Positions 23,534 through 32,957 of a stretch of 36,866 nucleotides of DNA are shown in pieces. The notes below the pieces were generated by a model that searched no databases, had not been told where the DNA came from, and worked only from the letters and a program-made list of their open reading frames with translations. The position numbers were made by a program, and so were the translations under genes. The stretch's first letter is position 1. Each line of letters opens with the position of its first letter. Location of the stretch: contig JAAYRR010000022.1 in the NCBI GenBank assembly GCA_012518675.1, positions 1 to 36,866 on the forward strand. The letters are read 5' to 3'. The DNA comes from Bacillota bacterium (lineage in GTDB: Bacteria; Bacillota; Dethiobacteria; DTU022; UBA8154).

Positions 23534-24412
23534 TTAAGGCAGTGTGTATTTCATAACCCAAATTTCAGTTTGGGCGGGCATTCCCTTGCTGGTCAGTTTC
23601 AGTGTGCTGTGCTGCGGTTCAATGGGATAAGGTATGTTGTCCAGCACAAGAAAATCATCCAGGGTGCCAATGGGGGTGTCCGGGTTATGTTTGGTCTGGT
23701 AATGCATCGGAACAACTACGGCTGGGGAAAGCTGGTCGATTAATTCCAGCACTTCCGGGGGGTCGATAGTATAATGGCCCCCGACCGGGACGAACAGCAC
23801 ATCGGGTTGGCCAATTTGGGCAATTTCCTCTGCCTGCAGGGTATGGCCGATATCGCCTAAATAGGCCAGGCGCAGGGTGGGGGTTGTGAGCACAAAGACC
23901 CCGTTTTTGCCTAAGTTGCCGCCATGAAAAGTGCCTGTCACACTCGCTATCTGCAGGTCACCCAGGCTGTGGTCCGTTTTTTGCCAGTCGCCGGCAGCAG
24001 TGAGGGCGCGCAGCACTGTGGCCCCCTGGCCCCCGCCCGGGGTGTAGTTATGATCGGTATGGTCGTGTGTGACGAGCACAACAGTAGCGTTGAGGTCTAT
24101 TTTGCCATAGTTGCCAAAGTCAGGCTGATAAGGGTCGATGAGGATGCCGGCCTCCCCATATTCCATCCAAAAGGTGGAATGTCCCAGGTAAGTAAGGGTT
24201 AGCGGTGTTTCAGGATCTTCTTCATCTGCCGCTGCGGCGGGCTCCTCCTGATCGGTAGGGCTTTCTGACGTGCCTGCCTGATTCCCGTTTGATTCCGGTC
24301 CATCTTCTATTTTTCCCGCATTTTCAGATGTAGCAGTGCAGCCGCCCAAGGTAAGGCCAACCAACAGTAAAGTTAGCAGTAAAAAAAGAAACGTTTTTTT
24401 AACATTTTGCAT
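23534..24412 (-). CDS. metallo-beta-lactamase-fold lipoprotein
   Basis: 292 aa from ATG 24412, chosen because AGGGGG lies 8 bases upstream and the signal then starts MQNVKKTFLF. The lipobox is LGGC (C25), and an acidic, Ser/Glu-rich linker runs to about residue 70. The hydrolase domain is of the UPF0173 / UlaG-like class: YLGHSTF, HDHTDH (116-121), H163 (GTFH), D187 (YLGDIGH) and H237 (PMHY), a full two-metal site. It should act outside the membrane; the substrate is unknown. Most relatives are cytoplasmic, so the lipoprotein form is a little unusual. Confidence 0.85.
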   Translation of the reverse strand: MQNVKKTFLFLLLTLLLVGLTLGGCTATSENAGKIEDGPESNGNQAGTSESPTDQEEPAAAADEEDPETPLTLTYLGHSTFWMEYGEAGILIDPYQPDFGNYGKIDLNATVVLVTHDHTDHNYTPGGGQGATVLRALTAAGDWQKTDHSLGDLQIASVTGTFHGGNLGKNGVFVLTTPTLRLAYLGDIGHTLQAEEIAQIGQPDVLFVPVGGHYTIDPPEVLELIDQLSPAVVVPMHYQTKHNPDTPIGTLDDFLVLDNIPYPIEPQHSTLKLTSKGMPAQTEIWVMKYTLP

Positions 24413-24536
24413 TTTTTTCACCCCCTTCATCGTTGATAGCAGTTGAATGTTTACCCAACCGCCAGGTAGGTCGGGCCGTGTGCAAAGTCCCCCAAAAGGG
24501 GGCGATCCGCTTATAAATGGGGTGGGCAGTTTAATT

Positions 24537-24565
24537 ATTATGCCAATCGGGCCGTCGAATACCAA
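24537..24565 (-). promoter_or_regulatory. promoter of the MBL-fold lipoprotein
   Basis: On the minus strand: TTGGTA (24565-24560), 17-base spacer, CATAAT (24542-24537), about 125 bases before the start codon. A small CCCCC-AAAA-GGGGG hairpin (24489-24502) lies in the leader. Confidence 0.5.
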
Positions 24566-24659
24566 AAACAGGCCCTCAAACAGCTTTAGTGGGGAAACCT
24601 TTTACAGAAATTGTTTTTATACAGTCTGATACCCCCTGGTCGGTTGCCCCAGCCCGGGG

Positions 24660-26303
24660 CTATTGATTTTGGTTACGGGTTTGGGCAGCCACCAGGTTGG
24701 TGACACCGTATTTTTCCCGCAGTAGCGGTTTTTCTATTTTGCCGGTGGGGTTGCGGGGGACCTGGTCGAAGATGATGGCCCGCGGACGTTTGTAGCGCGG
24801 CAGAGGAGCGCAGAAGTCCTTAATATCTTCAGCGCTGCATTTACTGCCGGCTTTCAGTTCGATGATTGCAGCCGCAATTTCTCCCAGACGCTGGTCTGGC
24901 AGACCGATGACGGCTACATCCTTAATTTGGGCATGACTGCGCAGGAAGTCTTCAATTTGGACCGGGTAGAGATTTTCCCCCCCGCTGATGATGACATCCT
25001 TTTTACGGTCAACTAAAAAAATGAACCCGTCTTCATCCACCCGGGCCATATCTCCGGTATGCAGCCAGCCGTCCTTGATGGTTTCCCTGGTTGCCTCCGG
25101 GTCATTATAGTAGCATTTCATCAGGCCCGGCCCCCTGACCAGCAGCTCGCCGACCTGCCCGTTGTCCAAAACAGTGCCCTGTGGATCGACAATTTTGGTT
25201 TCCCAACCGTGGCCCGGAATGCCGATCGCACCTACCTTGTGGATATTTTCTGTGCCTAAATGTACGCACCCGGGTCCGGATGATTCCGTCAGGCCATAGT
25301 TTGTATCATAAAGGTGGGTGGGGAAATACTTTTTCCAACGGCGGATGAGGCTGGGCGGGACCGGCTGGGCGCCGATATGCATCAGTCTCCACTGGGACAG
25401 TTCGTAGTCTTCCCGGTTTACAGCGCCGCTGTCGAGGGCATCCAAAATATCCTGGGCCCAGGGCACCAACAGCCAGACAATGGTGATTTTTTCCCGGGAA
25501 ACAGCTTCCAGAATCCAGTCCGGCTTGACCCCGCGCAGCAAAACAGCCTTACTGCCGGCCAGCAGGCTGCCAAACCAGTGCATTTTGGCCCCGGTATGGT
25601 AAAGGGGGGGGATGCACAAAAAGTTGTCCTCCCGGGTCTGGGCGTGGTGGGCCTGTTCGGTTACAGCTGACGCCATCAGGCTGCCGTGTGTATGCAGGAT
25701 GGCTTTGGGGAAACCTGTGGTTCCCGAAGAAAAATAAATGGCTGCTTCGTCGTCGCTTTCAAGGCTGACTGCCGGGGCCTGTGATGCGCAGTTGGCCGTC
25801 AGGCGGTCATAGCTTTCGGCAAAAGCCGGGCGGTCCTCCCCGGCATAAAATATTGTTTTTACCCCGGGGATCTGTTCCTTGATGGTTTCCAGCCGGCCGG
25901 TAAACTCCGGCCCGAAGATCAGGGCGCAACTTTCGGACAGCTCCAGGCAGTATTTTATTTCCTCAGCGGTGTAACGAAAGTTCAGGGGGACGGCGATGGC
26001 GCCTGCTTTTAAAATCCCAAAATAAATGGGCAGCCATTCCAGGCAGTTCATTAAAAGCAGGGCGACCTTGTCACCTTTTTTAAGGCCCCTTTTCAGCAGC
26101 AGGTTGGCACAGCGGTTGGCTTTTTCATCGAAAACGTTCCAGGTAATCTCCCGGCGATATTCCCCGGCGGGGTTGTTTTCAATTAGCTCGTACTCCAGCC
26201 AGGTAACATTATCTCTATCCTGCAGTTCCAAGTTGATCTCCGTCAGGCATATTTCCTGTCCATATTGTGCAGCATTGCGCGCCAACAATTCTGTAATGGT
26301 CAT
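24660..26303 (-). CDS. AMP-forming acyl-CoA synthetase / ligase
   Basis: 547 aa from ATG 26303 (GGAGG and GGGGAA upstream; TTG 26330 would add nine residues). ANL superfamily motifs: P-loop SSGTTGFPK (192-200), YGLTES (336-341), GWLHTGD (412-418), VDRKKDVIISGGENLYP hinge and catalytic K522 in NPTGKIEK. It activates a carboxylic acid as acyl-AMP and joins it to CoA; medium- or long-chain fatty acids are likely but unproven. The extra N-terminal REITWNVFDEKANR opening is common in fatty-acyl ligases. Its own promoter lies upstream, so it seems monocistronic. Confidence 0.92.
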   Translation of the reverse strand: MTITELLARNAAQYGQEICLTEINLELQDRDNVTWLEYELIENNPAGEYRREITWNVFDEKANRCANLLLKRGLKKGDKVALLLMNCLEWLPIYFGILKAGAIAVPLNFRYTAEEIKYCLELSESCALIFGPEFTGRLETIKEQIPGVKTIFYAGEDRPAFAESYDRLTANCASQAPAVSLESDDEAAIYFSSGTTGFPKAILHTHGSLMASAVTEQAHHAQTREDNFLCIPPLYHTGAKMHWFGSLLAGSKAVLLRGVKPDWILEAVSREKITIVWLLVPWAQDILDALDSGAVNREDYELSQWRLMHIGAQPVPPSLIRRWKKYFPTHLYDTNYGLTESSGPGCVHLGTENIHKVGAIGIPGHGWETKIVDPQGTVLDNGQVGELLVRGPGLMKCYYNDPEATRETIKDGWLHTGDMARVDEDGFIFLVDRKKDVIISGGENLYPVQIEDFLRSHAQIKDVAVIGLPDQRLGEIAAAIIELKAGSKCSAEDIKDFCAPLPRYKRPRAIIFDQVPRNPTGKIEKPLLREKYGVTNLVAAQTRNQNQ

Positions 26304-26360
26304 TTCTTCCCCGTTCCTCCATTTCGACAATTTTTATGGAAACTTTACAGCACCATTAAA

Positions 26361-26389
26361 ATTATAAGGCTATCTTGGCAGTTACGCAA
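26361..26389 (-). promoter_or_regulatory. promoter of the acyl-CoA ligase
   Basis: On the minus strand: TTGCGT (26389-26384), 17-base spacer, TATAAT (26366-26361). About 58 bases from the -10 to ATG 26303. The rest of the 330-base gap to the ABC gene holds its promoter and GC-rich leader. Confidence 0.65.
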
Positions 26390-26420
26390 TGTTTTGTGAG
26401 AAAAAGAAAAAAGTAAACCG

Positions 26421-26449
26421 TTGTTTATTTGCCGCCGGCTTGATACAAT
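26421..26449 (+). promoter_or_regulatory. promoter of the ABC exporter gene
   Basis: TTGTTT (26421-26426), 17-base spacer, TACAAT (26444-26449). The leader is about 180 bases. A frame at 26421-26612 is not called because it overlaps the promoter and lacks a ribosome site. Confidence 0.55.
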
Positions 26450-26633
26450 AAAATATAAAATAGCACGGATTTTTTGCCGGGGAAATAATCCCTGCTTTAA
26501 TTCCTGTTTACGCCGCTGTTTAAGCGGGTGCCGTGGCCGGTCTGGCAGTCTGGGCCGGTTGAAAAATGTTAACCTTGTTTTTATGGGATTAACGAAGAAA
26601 TTAAAATGCTGATATTGTAAAGGAGAAACTGTT

Positions 26634-28367
26634 TTGTTAAGATGTTTTTTTAAATATTACCGGCCGCACATGCCTTTGTTTCTGTTCGATTTCGGCTGTG
26701 CCTTTGCCATGGCCGGGCTCGATCTTGTCTTTCCGGTGGCTGTGCAGTGGATTATTGACGAATTGCTGCCCAAGCAGGAACTGACTCTTTTTTTCTGGAT
26801 CTGCGGCGGCTTGCTGGGGCTCTATCTGTTGCGGGCCGGCCTGCAGTATATCGTAGATTACTGGGGTCATGTGCTGGGGGTGCGCATAGAATATGATATG
26901 CGCCAGGATCTTTTTGGACATATTCAAAAGCTGTCCTTTCGCTACTTTGACAATACTAAAACCGGCCATATCATGTCACGGCTGGTCAATGACTTAAACG
27001 AAATTTCTGAACTGGCCCATCATGGGCCTGAGGATCTGTTCATTGCGACGGTAACGCTGATCGGCGCCTTTGTGATCATGCTGAAAATTAACTGGCAGCT
27101 GACGCTGCTCATTTTTCCGCTGGTGCCGGTAATGATCTGGTTTGCCGTTTCCAAAAATAGGCGCATGCAGGAAACTTTCCGTGATGTACGCCTGAAAGTG
27201 GCTGATATTAACGCCCGGGTGGAGGACAGCATCTCCGGTGTGCGGGTCGTCAAATCCTTTACCAACGAAGGCTACGAAAAGAAGAAGTTCGCACGGGATA
27301 ACCGCAATTTTCTCCATTCCAAGCAGCGTTCGTTCCGGGTGATGGCTGAATTTTTTTCCGGCATCAATTTTTTTTCCAACCTGATTAACCTGATCGTGGT
27401 TTTTTACGGCGGCTATTTTATCCACCGTGGACAGATTACGCTGGGGACCTTGGTGGGCTTTCTCCTCTATGTAAACCTGTTTCTGCAACCCATCCGGCGC
27501 ATCACCATGCTCGTGGAAATTTACCAGCGGGGGATGGCTGGTTTTCACCGCTTTATAGAAACGCTGCAGGTTGAACCGGAAATTTCAGACAGGAAGGGTG
27601 CCCGCCGGGCCGGCCGCCTGCAGGGGGAAGTTGTCTTTGACAACGTTACCTTTGGCTACAACCCTGAAAAAATGATCATTACAGATGTCAACCTGCGTAT
27701 TGCCCCCGGCGAAACGGTGGCCTTAGTCGGCCCCTCCGGCGCCGGCAAAACGACAATCTGTAACCTGATCCCCCGTTTTTATGATCTCCAGCAGGGGGGC
27801 ATCCTGATCGACGGCACCGATATCCGTGATTATACCCAGCGTTCACTGCGGCAAAACATCGGCATTGTGCAGCAGGATATCTTTCTTTTTAACGGGACCA
27901 TCCGGGAAAATATTGCCTACGGCCGGATCGACACTACAGAGGAAGAAGTTGTGCAGGCGGCTGTGCAGGCTAACGCTCATGATTTTATCATGGAACTGGC
28001 AGACGGTTACGACACTTACACCGGTGAGCGCGGGGTTATGCTTTCGGGCGGGCAGCGGCAGCGGATCGCCATCGCCCGGATCTTCCTGAAAAACCCGCCC
28101 ATCTTAATTTTGGACGAGGCCACTTCGGCTTTGGACAACGAAACTGAAGCTCTCATCCAGGAGGCCCTATTCGCCCTTTCTCGCAACCGCAGCACCTTGG
28201 TGATCGCCCATCGCTTGACGACGGTGCGCCGGGCTAACCGCATCTTGGTGCTTACCGACGACGGCATTGTGGAAGAGGGCACCCATGAACAGCTTTTGGA
28301 AAAGGGCGGCTATTACGCCCGGCTCTACCGTGCCCAATTTGACGGCCTCATCCCGGAAACCGCTTGA
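26634..28367 (+). CDS. ABC exporter, fused permease and ATPase
   Basis: 577 aa half-transporter that should work as a dimer. Six transmembrane helices in about 1-310 (ABC exporter fold), then the nucleotide-binding domain: Walker A GPSGAGKTT (366-374), signature LSGGQ (470-474), Walker B LILDEATSALD (D494, catalytic E495) and the H-loop IAHRLTT. MsbA/LmrA-like multidrug or lipid exporter; the substrate is unknown. TTG 26634 follows AAAGGAG (26619-26625) by 8 bases. A MATE gene follows after 137 bases on the same strand, possibly a shared export unit. Confidence 0.93.
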   Translation: MLRCFFKYYRPHMPLFLFDFGCAFAMAGLDLVFPVAVQWIIDELLPKQELTLFFWICGGLLGLYLLRAGLQYIVDYWGHVLGVRIEYDMRQDLFGHIQKLSFRYFDNTKTGHIMSRLVNDLNEISELAHHGPEDLFIATVTLIGAFVIMLKINWQLTLLIFPLVPVMIWFAVSKNRRMQETFRDVRLKVADINARVEDSISGVRVVKSFTNEGYEKKKFARDNRNFLHSKQRSFRVMAEFFSGINFFSNLINLIVVFYGGYFIHRGQITLGTLVGFLLYVNLFLQPIRRITMLVEIYQRGMAGFHRFIETLQVEPEISDRKGARRAGRLQGEVVFDNVTFGYNPEKMIITDVNLRIAPGETVALVGPSGAGKTTICNLIPRFYDLQQGGILIDGTDIRDYTQRSLRQNIGIVQQDIFLFNGTIRENIAYGRIDTTEEEVVQAAVQANAHDFIMELADGYDTYTGERGVMLSGGQRQRIAIARIFLKNPPILILDEATSALDNETEALIQEALFALSRNRSTLVIAHRLTTVRRANRILVLTDDGIVEEGTHEQLLEKGGYYARLYRAQFDGLIPETA

Positions 28368-28504
28368 AACATTTCTTAATGTTGGGGAAGGGCGGGGCTG
28401 TTTTCGTACGTCCGTTTATTGAACCTTTGGTAAACGTGTTTTTAGCCCGTCAATGTTGGCTGGCGCAGTTAGTTAATGCTGTCTGTTAGAAAGGAAGGGT
28501 TTTA

Positions 28505-29911
28505 TTGTTGGAAACACAAAATAAAAATAAAAAACAGGATCGCACCCATATCCTGGAAAACATGCCCGTTGGTAAGGCCATCTGGACCCTGGCTATCCCC
28601 ACCATGACCGCTATGTTAATTCAGGTTCTCTATAATATGACCGATACCTTTTTTATCGGCAAGTTAAACAACCCCCACATGGTGGCTGCAATTGCCATTT
28701 CCATGCCGGTTTTTATGATTATCCAGGGGTTCGGCAACGTGTTTGCAGTCGGGGGGGCTTCGTTAATCTCCCGCCTGTTGGGCAAAGGGGAGATGGACAG
28801 CGCCAGTCAGGCGGGGGCCGTTGCCTTCTGGTCGGCCTTGATTGTCTGCAGCGTTGTTTCCCTGGTCAGTATCTTTTTTACAGAGCCTATTTTAATGCTC
28901 TGCGGCGCCAGTGAAAACACCATCGGCTTCGGGAAAAGCTACCTCATGATTATGTTCCTGGGCAGTCCGTTTATCGGTATCAAGATGGCCCTTTCCGGTC
29001 TGTTGCGTTCCGAAGGCGCCACTAAGGAAGCGATGATCGGCATGATGACCGGTTCTATTTTAAACATGGTGCTCGACCCTGTCTTTATCTTCCTTTTACA
29101 AATGGGGGTCGCCGGGGCTGCGGTGGCAACTGTGATCGGCAATATTGTGGGTTTTTCCTACCTGCTCACCTTTTATCTGCAGAAAAAAGGGGTGGTCTCC
29201 ATCGCCTGGCGGCATTACAGTTTTAATAAAAAAGTCTATGCCGAGATTTTTAAAATCGGCATCCCGGCTTCCGCCGGCATGGTTTTGATGAGCATCGGTT
29301 TTGCCCTGGCCAATGTTTTCGCCGCCGGTTTTAGCGACGATGTGGTAGCCGCCAACGGCGTGGTAATGCGGGTGACCAACATCGCCGTCATGCTGGCCAT
29401 GGGTTTGGCTTTTGGCTGCCAGCCGCTGATGGGTTACAGTTACGGCGCGAAAAAATATGGCCGTCTTTTGGCGACGGTAAAAAAATCAATGTCCATCGGC
29501 ACCGTGATGTCTACTGTTTTTGGGCTGCTTTTTATTGCCTTTCCCCATTATTGGGTTAAGGTTTTTATCAATGACGCCGGGGTTATCGACTTGGGTGTAA
29601 AAATTATGCGGCCGTTGGCCGTGGTGATGCCTGCCTTGGGGGTAGAAATGATTTTGCTGACCATGTTTCAGTCCCTGGGCAAAACAGTGGAATCTTTGAT
29701 TGTTTCGCTGGGCAGGCAGGGCTTGTTTTTCATCCCGGCGCTGTATTTCTTCAGTTCATCCTGGGGATTTAACGGCTTTATTTTTGCCCTGCCCTTTGCT
29801 GATGTAGCTACCACCCTGCTAGCTGTAGCCCTGTTTTTTAATGTCAGGAAAAACCTGCATCTTCCTGCCGAAAAAATTGTCAACGCCCCCCACCCTGTGC
29901 AGGGCCTTTAG
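28505..29911 (+). CDS. MATE family efflux transporter
   Basis: 468 aa, about 12 hydrophobic helices. Typical opening PVGKAIWTLAIPTMTAMLIQVLYNMTDTFFIG, a mid-chain repeat of the same kind (IFKIGIPASAGMVLMSIGF), GLAFGCQPLMGYSYGAKKY and the long FQSLGKT segment. MATE proteins export drugs or metabolites in exchange for Na+ or H+. TTG 28505 or TTG 28508; AAAGGAAGGG (28490-28499) suits the second slightly better. A small hairpin (AACATT-TCTT-AATGTT, 28368-28383) separates it from the ABC gene. Confidence 0.92.
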   Translation: MLETQNKNKKQDRTHILENMPVGKAIWTLAIPTMTAMLIQVLYNMTDTFFIGKLNNPHMVAAIAISMPVFMIIQGFGNVFAVGGASLISRLLGKGEMDSASQAGAVAFWSALIVCSVVSLVSIFFTEPILMLCGASENTIGFGKSYLMIMFLGSPFIGIKMALSGLLRSEGATKEAMIGMMTGSILNMVLDPVFIFLLQMGVAGAAVATVIGNIVGFSYLLTFYLQKKGVVSIAWRHYSFNKKVYAEIFKIGIPASAGMVLMSIGFALANVFAAGFSDDVVAANGVVMRVTNIAVMLAMGLAFGCQPLMGYSYGAKKYGRLLATVKKSMSIGTVMSTVFGLLFIAFPHYWVKVFINDAGVIDLGVKIMRPLAVVMPALGVEMILLTMFQSLGKTVESLIVSLGRQGLFFIPALYFFSSSWGFNGFIFALPFADVATTLLAVALFFNVRKNLHLPAEKIVNAPHPVQGL

Positions 29912-30062
29912 TGGCCAGCCGGTCGGTTTCCCTGGGGGCAGGTTGGTTAAATTACCAAAAAATAACGGACAGGCTTTCTAAGGTTTCTGTAGGATTATGG
30001 AAACATATGTCGAAGAATACAACTATAGGTTTTACAGAAATTTTTTGTAGGGGCGGTTGGTT

Positions 30063-32303
30063 ATGAGCAGTTTTTCAGAAAAGGGAAAACAAGAAAGCAC
30101 TGTTTGGGGCAATTTGACAGGCAGGGATAAACGAAGGTGCACTGTTGGGGGCGCTGCGGCCGGCAGAGGTAAACGAAGCATAATTCCGGCAGTTGTTTTG
30201 CTGTTGGTTGTTTTTTTAATGGGTACGCTTTTTCCACCGGTCTTTGATGGCCGGGCGGCGGCGGCGGCAGGCTTTTCAGATCTGCAGGGCCACTGGGCGG
30301 CAACTGAAATTTTAGCAGCGGCAGAGGCAGGCTATATCAAGGGTTATCCCGATGGGGCTTTTCGGCCGGGCCGGGAGATTACCAGGGCTGAATTTGCCAC
30401 CGTGATCAACAGTTACTTCGGGTTCAAGGCGCCTGAAAACCCCGCAGGCTTTAAGGACGTAGCCAGCAAGGACTGGTACTTCCCGGAAATAGGCAAGGCG
30501 ACGGCGGCCGGGTATTTTCAGGGCTACCCCGGTGACGTTTTCCGGCCGGGAGCACCGATTACCCGCCAGGAAGTGGCCGGTGTTTTGGGTAAAATATTGT
30601 CCTTGGGGGAAACTGCCGGTGTGGAGGTTGCAGCCGCCGGGGGAGAACTGAATTTTACCGATGCGGGGCAAATTGGGAACTGGGCACGGCCTGCAGTAAT
30701 AGGGTTGGCCTCCCGGGGCCTTTTTGTTGGCTATGACGATGGGAAGTTTCGCCCCTTACAGGCAGTTACCCGGGCTGAAGCAGCAGTATTGGTTTCCAGG
30801 GTAGGCGATCACCTGCGGGAAAGGATTAAAACGGACTCCCCATACCTGCAGGTTGCCGGGGATATTGTTAATGTTAGAACAGGGCCCAGCCAAAGCTTCG
30901 GCGTGTTGGGAAAAGTTAAAGAACAGGCTGTACTGGCGGCGGAAACGTTTTGTAACGGGTGGTACAGGGTGGGGCACCAGGGCCAAGCGGGCTGGATCGC
31001 CGGTTGGCTGGTGCAGGAATGTGCTGTCCCACCGCGGGACAACCCCCCGCCGGCGCCGGTTGAACCGGAGGGGCCCGGCAACCCCGGTAGCCCGGAAAAC
31101 CCCGGACAGCCGGTGGAACCGGGAACGCTGCATATTGACGTTTTATACGGGGAAGGGGCCCTGAAGGTGTGCCTCCGGGCCGGGACGGATACAGAGGATT
31201 ACAGCTGGGAAGAAAAGCAGGCGCCACAACGGTTGCTTATTGCAGTGCCGGGCGTTGAATCTTTAAATTCGCCCCACAGGCTGGTGGTTGACCGGGGCGG
31301 ACTGGCACAGGTTATCTCACAACTAAACGACGACGGGGCGGTAGTGGAACTTGAATTTGCTGCATTCCCAGCCCCGGTCGGCTACAGTGTGGAAGAAAAG
31401 GGGCCGGGCTGTCTGGAAATTGTTGTGCCTTACCAGCTGTTGGTAATCGATGTTGAAGAAACAGAAGAACTGGTCGCTGTGCATCTTCAGGCTACCGCGC
31501 CCTTAGAATGTGAGACCTTCCGGTTGCGTAACCCGCAAAGGGTGGTTATGGACTTTCCCAACCTGCACCTAAACCCCGAACTTGCCGACTGGGAAAAGGA
31601 TTTTGTGGCATCTTTCCTGCAAAAACTGCGCCTTGGACAGTTTTCAACGGATGTTGTTAGGTTGGTGGCCGATCTGAATGCAGCCGCCTCCTATGAAATT
31701 ATACCGGGCACAAAAAATAATATGCTTACCTTGGAGCTGCAAAAAGCTTCTGTGCAGGGGAAATTAGTATGCCTCGACCCCGGCCACGGCGGCAGCGATC
31801 CCGGTGCAGTGGGGCCCACCGGGCTGCGGGAAAAGGATGTCAACTTGGCTATTGCCCAGCAGACAGCGGCGCTGCTGCGCGCGGCCGGGATGGAAGTGAT
31901 GATGACCAGGGAAGGGGATTACTATGTAGACTTATCCACACGGGCAGTAATGGCCAACGATCACGGGGCGGCAATCTTTGTAAGCATTCACGCCAATGCT
32001 GCGCTCAACAACCCCGCGGCGAACGGGACTTCTACCTATACTTATGACGGCTGGCAGAAGGAGGAACGTGCTTATCTTTCCGCGCTCTTGCAAGCGGAAC
32101 TGGTTAATGCTTTGGGTCTGCGGAACATAGGCATTTTCAGGGAAGATTTTGCTGTGTTAAGAAATACCCAGATGCCGGCGGCCCTGGTGGAGGTGGCCTT
32201 CATTAGCAACCCGGCGGAAGAACAGCGCCTCGCCGGCAGTGATTTTCAAGAACGGGTTGCAAACGCGTTGGTGCAGGCGATCACACGGTATTTTACAGAA
32301 TAA
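30063..32303 (+). CDS. SLH-SH3-AMIN N-acetylmuramoyl-L-alanine amidase
   Basis: 746 aa from ATG 30063 (TAGGGGCGG upstream; TTG 30057 is an alternative). A polar N-terminus of about 38 residues precedes the membrane/signal helix (39-68). Three SLH domains follow (71-113, 129-175, 196-247), binding pyruvylated secondary polymer; then a bacterial SH3 domain (262-318), a Pro/Gly-rich linker (322-355) and two AMIN domains (356-560). The Amidase_3 domain (567-746) has zinc ligands H575 (DPGHGG), E590 and H643 (SIHAN) and catalytic E710. It cuts the bond between MurNAc and the stem peptide at the cell surface. The unusually long cytoplasmic-side N-terminus is coded by an imperfect 42-base repeat. 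Confidence 0.94.
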   Translation: MSSFSEKGKQESTVWGNLTGRDKRRCTVGGAAAGRGKRSIIPAVVLLLVVFLMGTLFPPVFDGRAAAAAGFSDLQGHWAATEILAAAEAGYIKGYPDGAFRPGREITRAEFATVINSYFGFKAPENPAGFKDVASKDWYFPEIGKATAAGYFQGYPGDVFRPGAPITRQEVAGVLGKILSLGETAGVEVAAAGGELNFTDAGQIGNWARPAVIGLASRGLFVGYDDGKFRPLQAVTRAEAAVLVSRVGDHLRERIKTDSPYLQVAGDIVNVRTGPSQSFGVLGKVKEQAVLAAETFCNGWYRVGHQGQAGWIAGWLVQECAVPPRDNPPPAPVEPEGPGNPGSPENPGQPVEPGTLHIDVLYGEGALKVCLRAGTDTEDYSWEEKQAPQRLLIAVPGVESLNSPHRLVVDRGGLAQVISQLNDDGAVVELEFAAFPAPVGYSVEEKGPGCLEIVVPYQLLVIDVEETEELVAVHLQATAPLECETFRLRNPQRVVMDFPNLHLNPELADWEKDFVASFLQKLRLGQFSTDVVRLVADLNAAASYEIIPGTKNNMLTLELQKASVQGKLVCLDPGHGGSDPGAVGPTGLREKDVNLAIAQQTAALLRAAGMEVMMTREGDYYVDLSTRAVMANDHGAAIFVSIHANAALNNPAANGTSTYTYDGWQKEERAYLSALLQAELVNALGLRNIGIFREDFAVLRNTQMPAALVEVAFISNPAEEQRLAGSDFQERVANALVQAITRYFTE
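30097..30178 (+). repeat. imperfect 42-base direct repeat in the amidase N-terminus
   Basis: Copies begin GCACTGTTTGGGGC (30097) and GCACTGTTGGGGGC (30139); both end with AAACGAAG. In the protein they read as paired 14-residue units (WGNLTGRDKRR and GGAAAGRGKR). Confidence 0.6.
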
Positions 32304-32340
32304 AACCCGGATCACGGCGGGCAAACCGTTACACCGGGTT
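32304..32340 (+). terminator. hairpin after the amidase gene
   Basis: AACCCGG (32304-32310) and CCGGGTT (32334-32340) with inner ACGG/CCGT pairing, right after the stop codon. The tail AATTTCAATT is only moderately T-rich. Confidence 0.5.
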
Positions 32341-32467
32341 AATTTCAATTATCATATTAGGTTATGTGTTTTTGGCAGGTTTAATCAGTGCGGATAATGC
32401 GAACGAGGCATCTTTGCCGGTTGCTATAAATATGCTATTAGACAGGCTAAGGCAAGCGCAGAAGAAA

Positions 32468-32500
32468 CCCGGTTCTCCCAAAAGGATCCCCGTAACCGGG
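32468..32500 (-). terminator. terminator of the Rrf2 regulator gene
   Basis: On the minus strand CCCGGTT (32500-32494) and AACCGGG (32474-32468) pair, followed by TTTCTTCT, about 19 bases after the regulator stop codon. Confidence 0.55.
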
Positions 32501-32518
32501 AAAAACCGTGGCCGGAAG

Positions 32519-32932
32519 TCAACCGGCAGCAACTAGTCGGGCGGCTAACTCGGCCACAGTTGTTTTTTCAAATACTGTCAGCATTTTTTCCTGGGCTTCC
32601 TGCCAGACGTCCCGCAGGGGGCAGGAAGGTTTATTTCCACAGGGCATGCTCTGGAATAAACAGCGGGTGATGGTGATGGGGCCGTCAATGAGTTCAATGG
32701 TTTCCCGTAGGGTAATCTGTGCGGGATCTTTACATAGCGCAACCCCGCCGCCCGCACCCCGGGTGCTTTCAACCCAACCGGCGTCCCGGATGACGGGTAA
32801 AAGCTGGGCCAGCAGGTTGGAAGGGATTGCCTGACGGGCAACAATCTCCCGTGTTGTCGTTTTTTGACCGGGTGGCAGTGTAGCCAAATCGGCCAGGGCG
32901 ATGATCGCATATTCCGCTTTTTTAGTGATCAT
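32519..32932 (-). CDS. Rrf2 family transcriptional regulator with Fe-S ligands
   Basis: 137 aa. Opening MITKKAEYAIIALADLA and the helix-turn-helix REIVARQAIPSNLLAQLLPVIRDAGWVESTRGAGGGVAL are characteristic. Three cysteines C91, C98 and C104 (Cx6Cx5C) match the Fe-S binding region of IscR/NsrR/RirA-type members, so it probably senses iron-sulfur status, NO or redox. ATG 32932 with AGGTG 5 bases upstream. A perfect dyad overlaps its promoter, which points to autoregulation. The physiological regulon is unknown; no isc/suf genes are in the window. Confidence 0.9.
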   Translation of the reverse strand: MITKKAEYAIIALADLATLPPGQKTTTREIVARQAIPSNLLAQLLPVIRDAGWVESTRGAGGGVALCKDPAQITLRETIELIDGPITITRCLFQSMPCGNKPSCPLRDVWQEAQEKMLTVFEKTTVAELAARLVAAG

Positions 32933-32957
32933 GGGGGCACCTAATTTCTATATAGTA

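Noticed and set aside
23337-23561. Minus-strand frame of 74 aa with CxxC near its end
   Set aside because: It overlaps the end of the lipoprotein gene, includes the strong intergenic hairpin and has no ribosome site at a usable distance.
26421-26612. Plus-strand frame of 63 aa before the ABC exporter
   Set aside because: It overlaps the promoter hexamers and lacks a ribosome site; Cys/Arg-rich composition fits leader sequence.
30008-30014. Spo0A box TGTCGAA upstream of the amidase (also seen near 4828, 9937 and 26325)
   Set aside because: A heptamer is expected about four to five times on two strands of a 37 kb window, so these cannot be told from chance.
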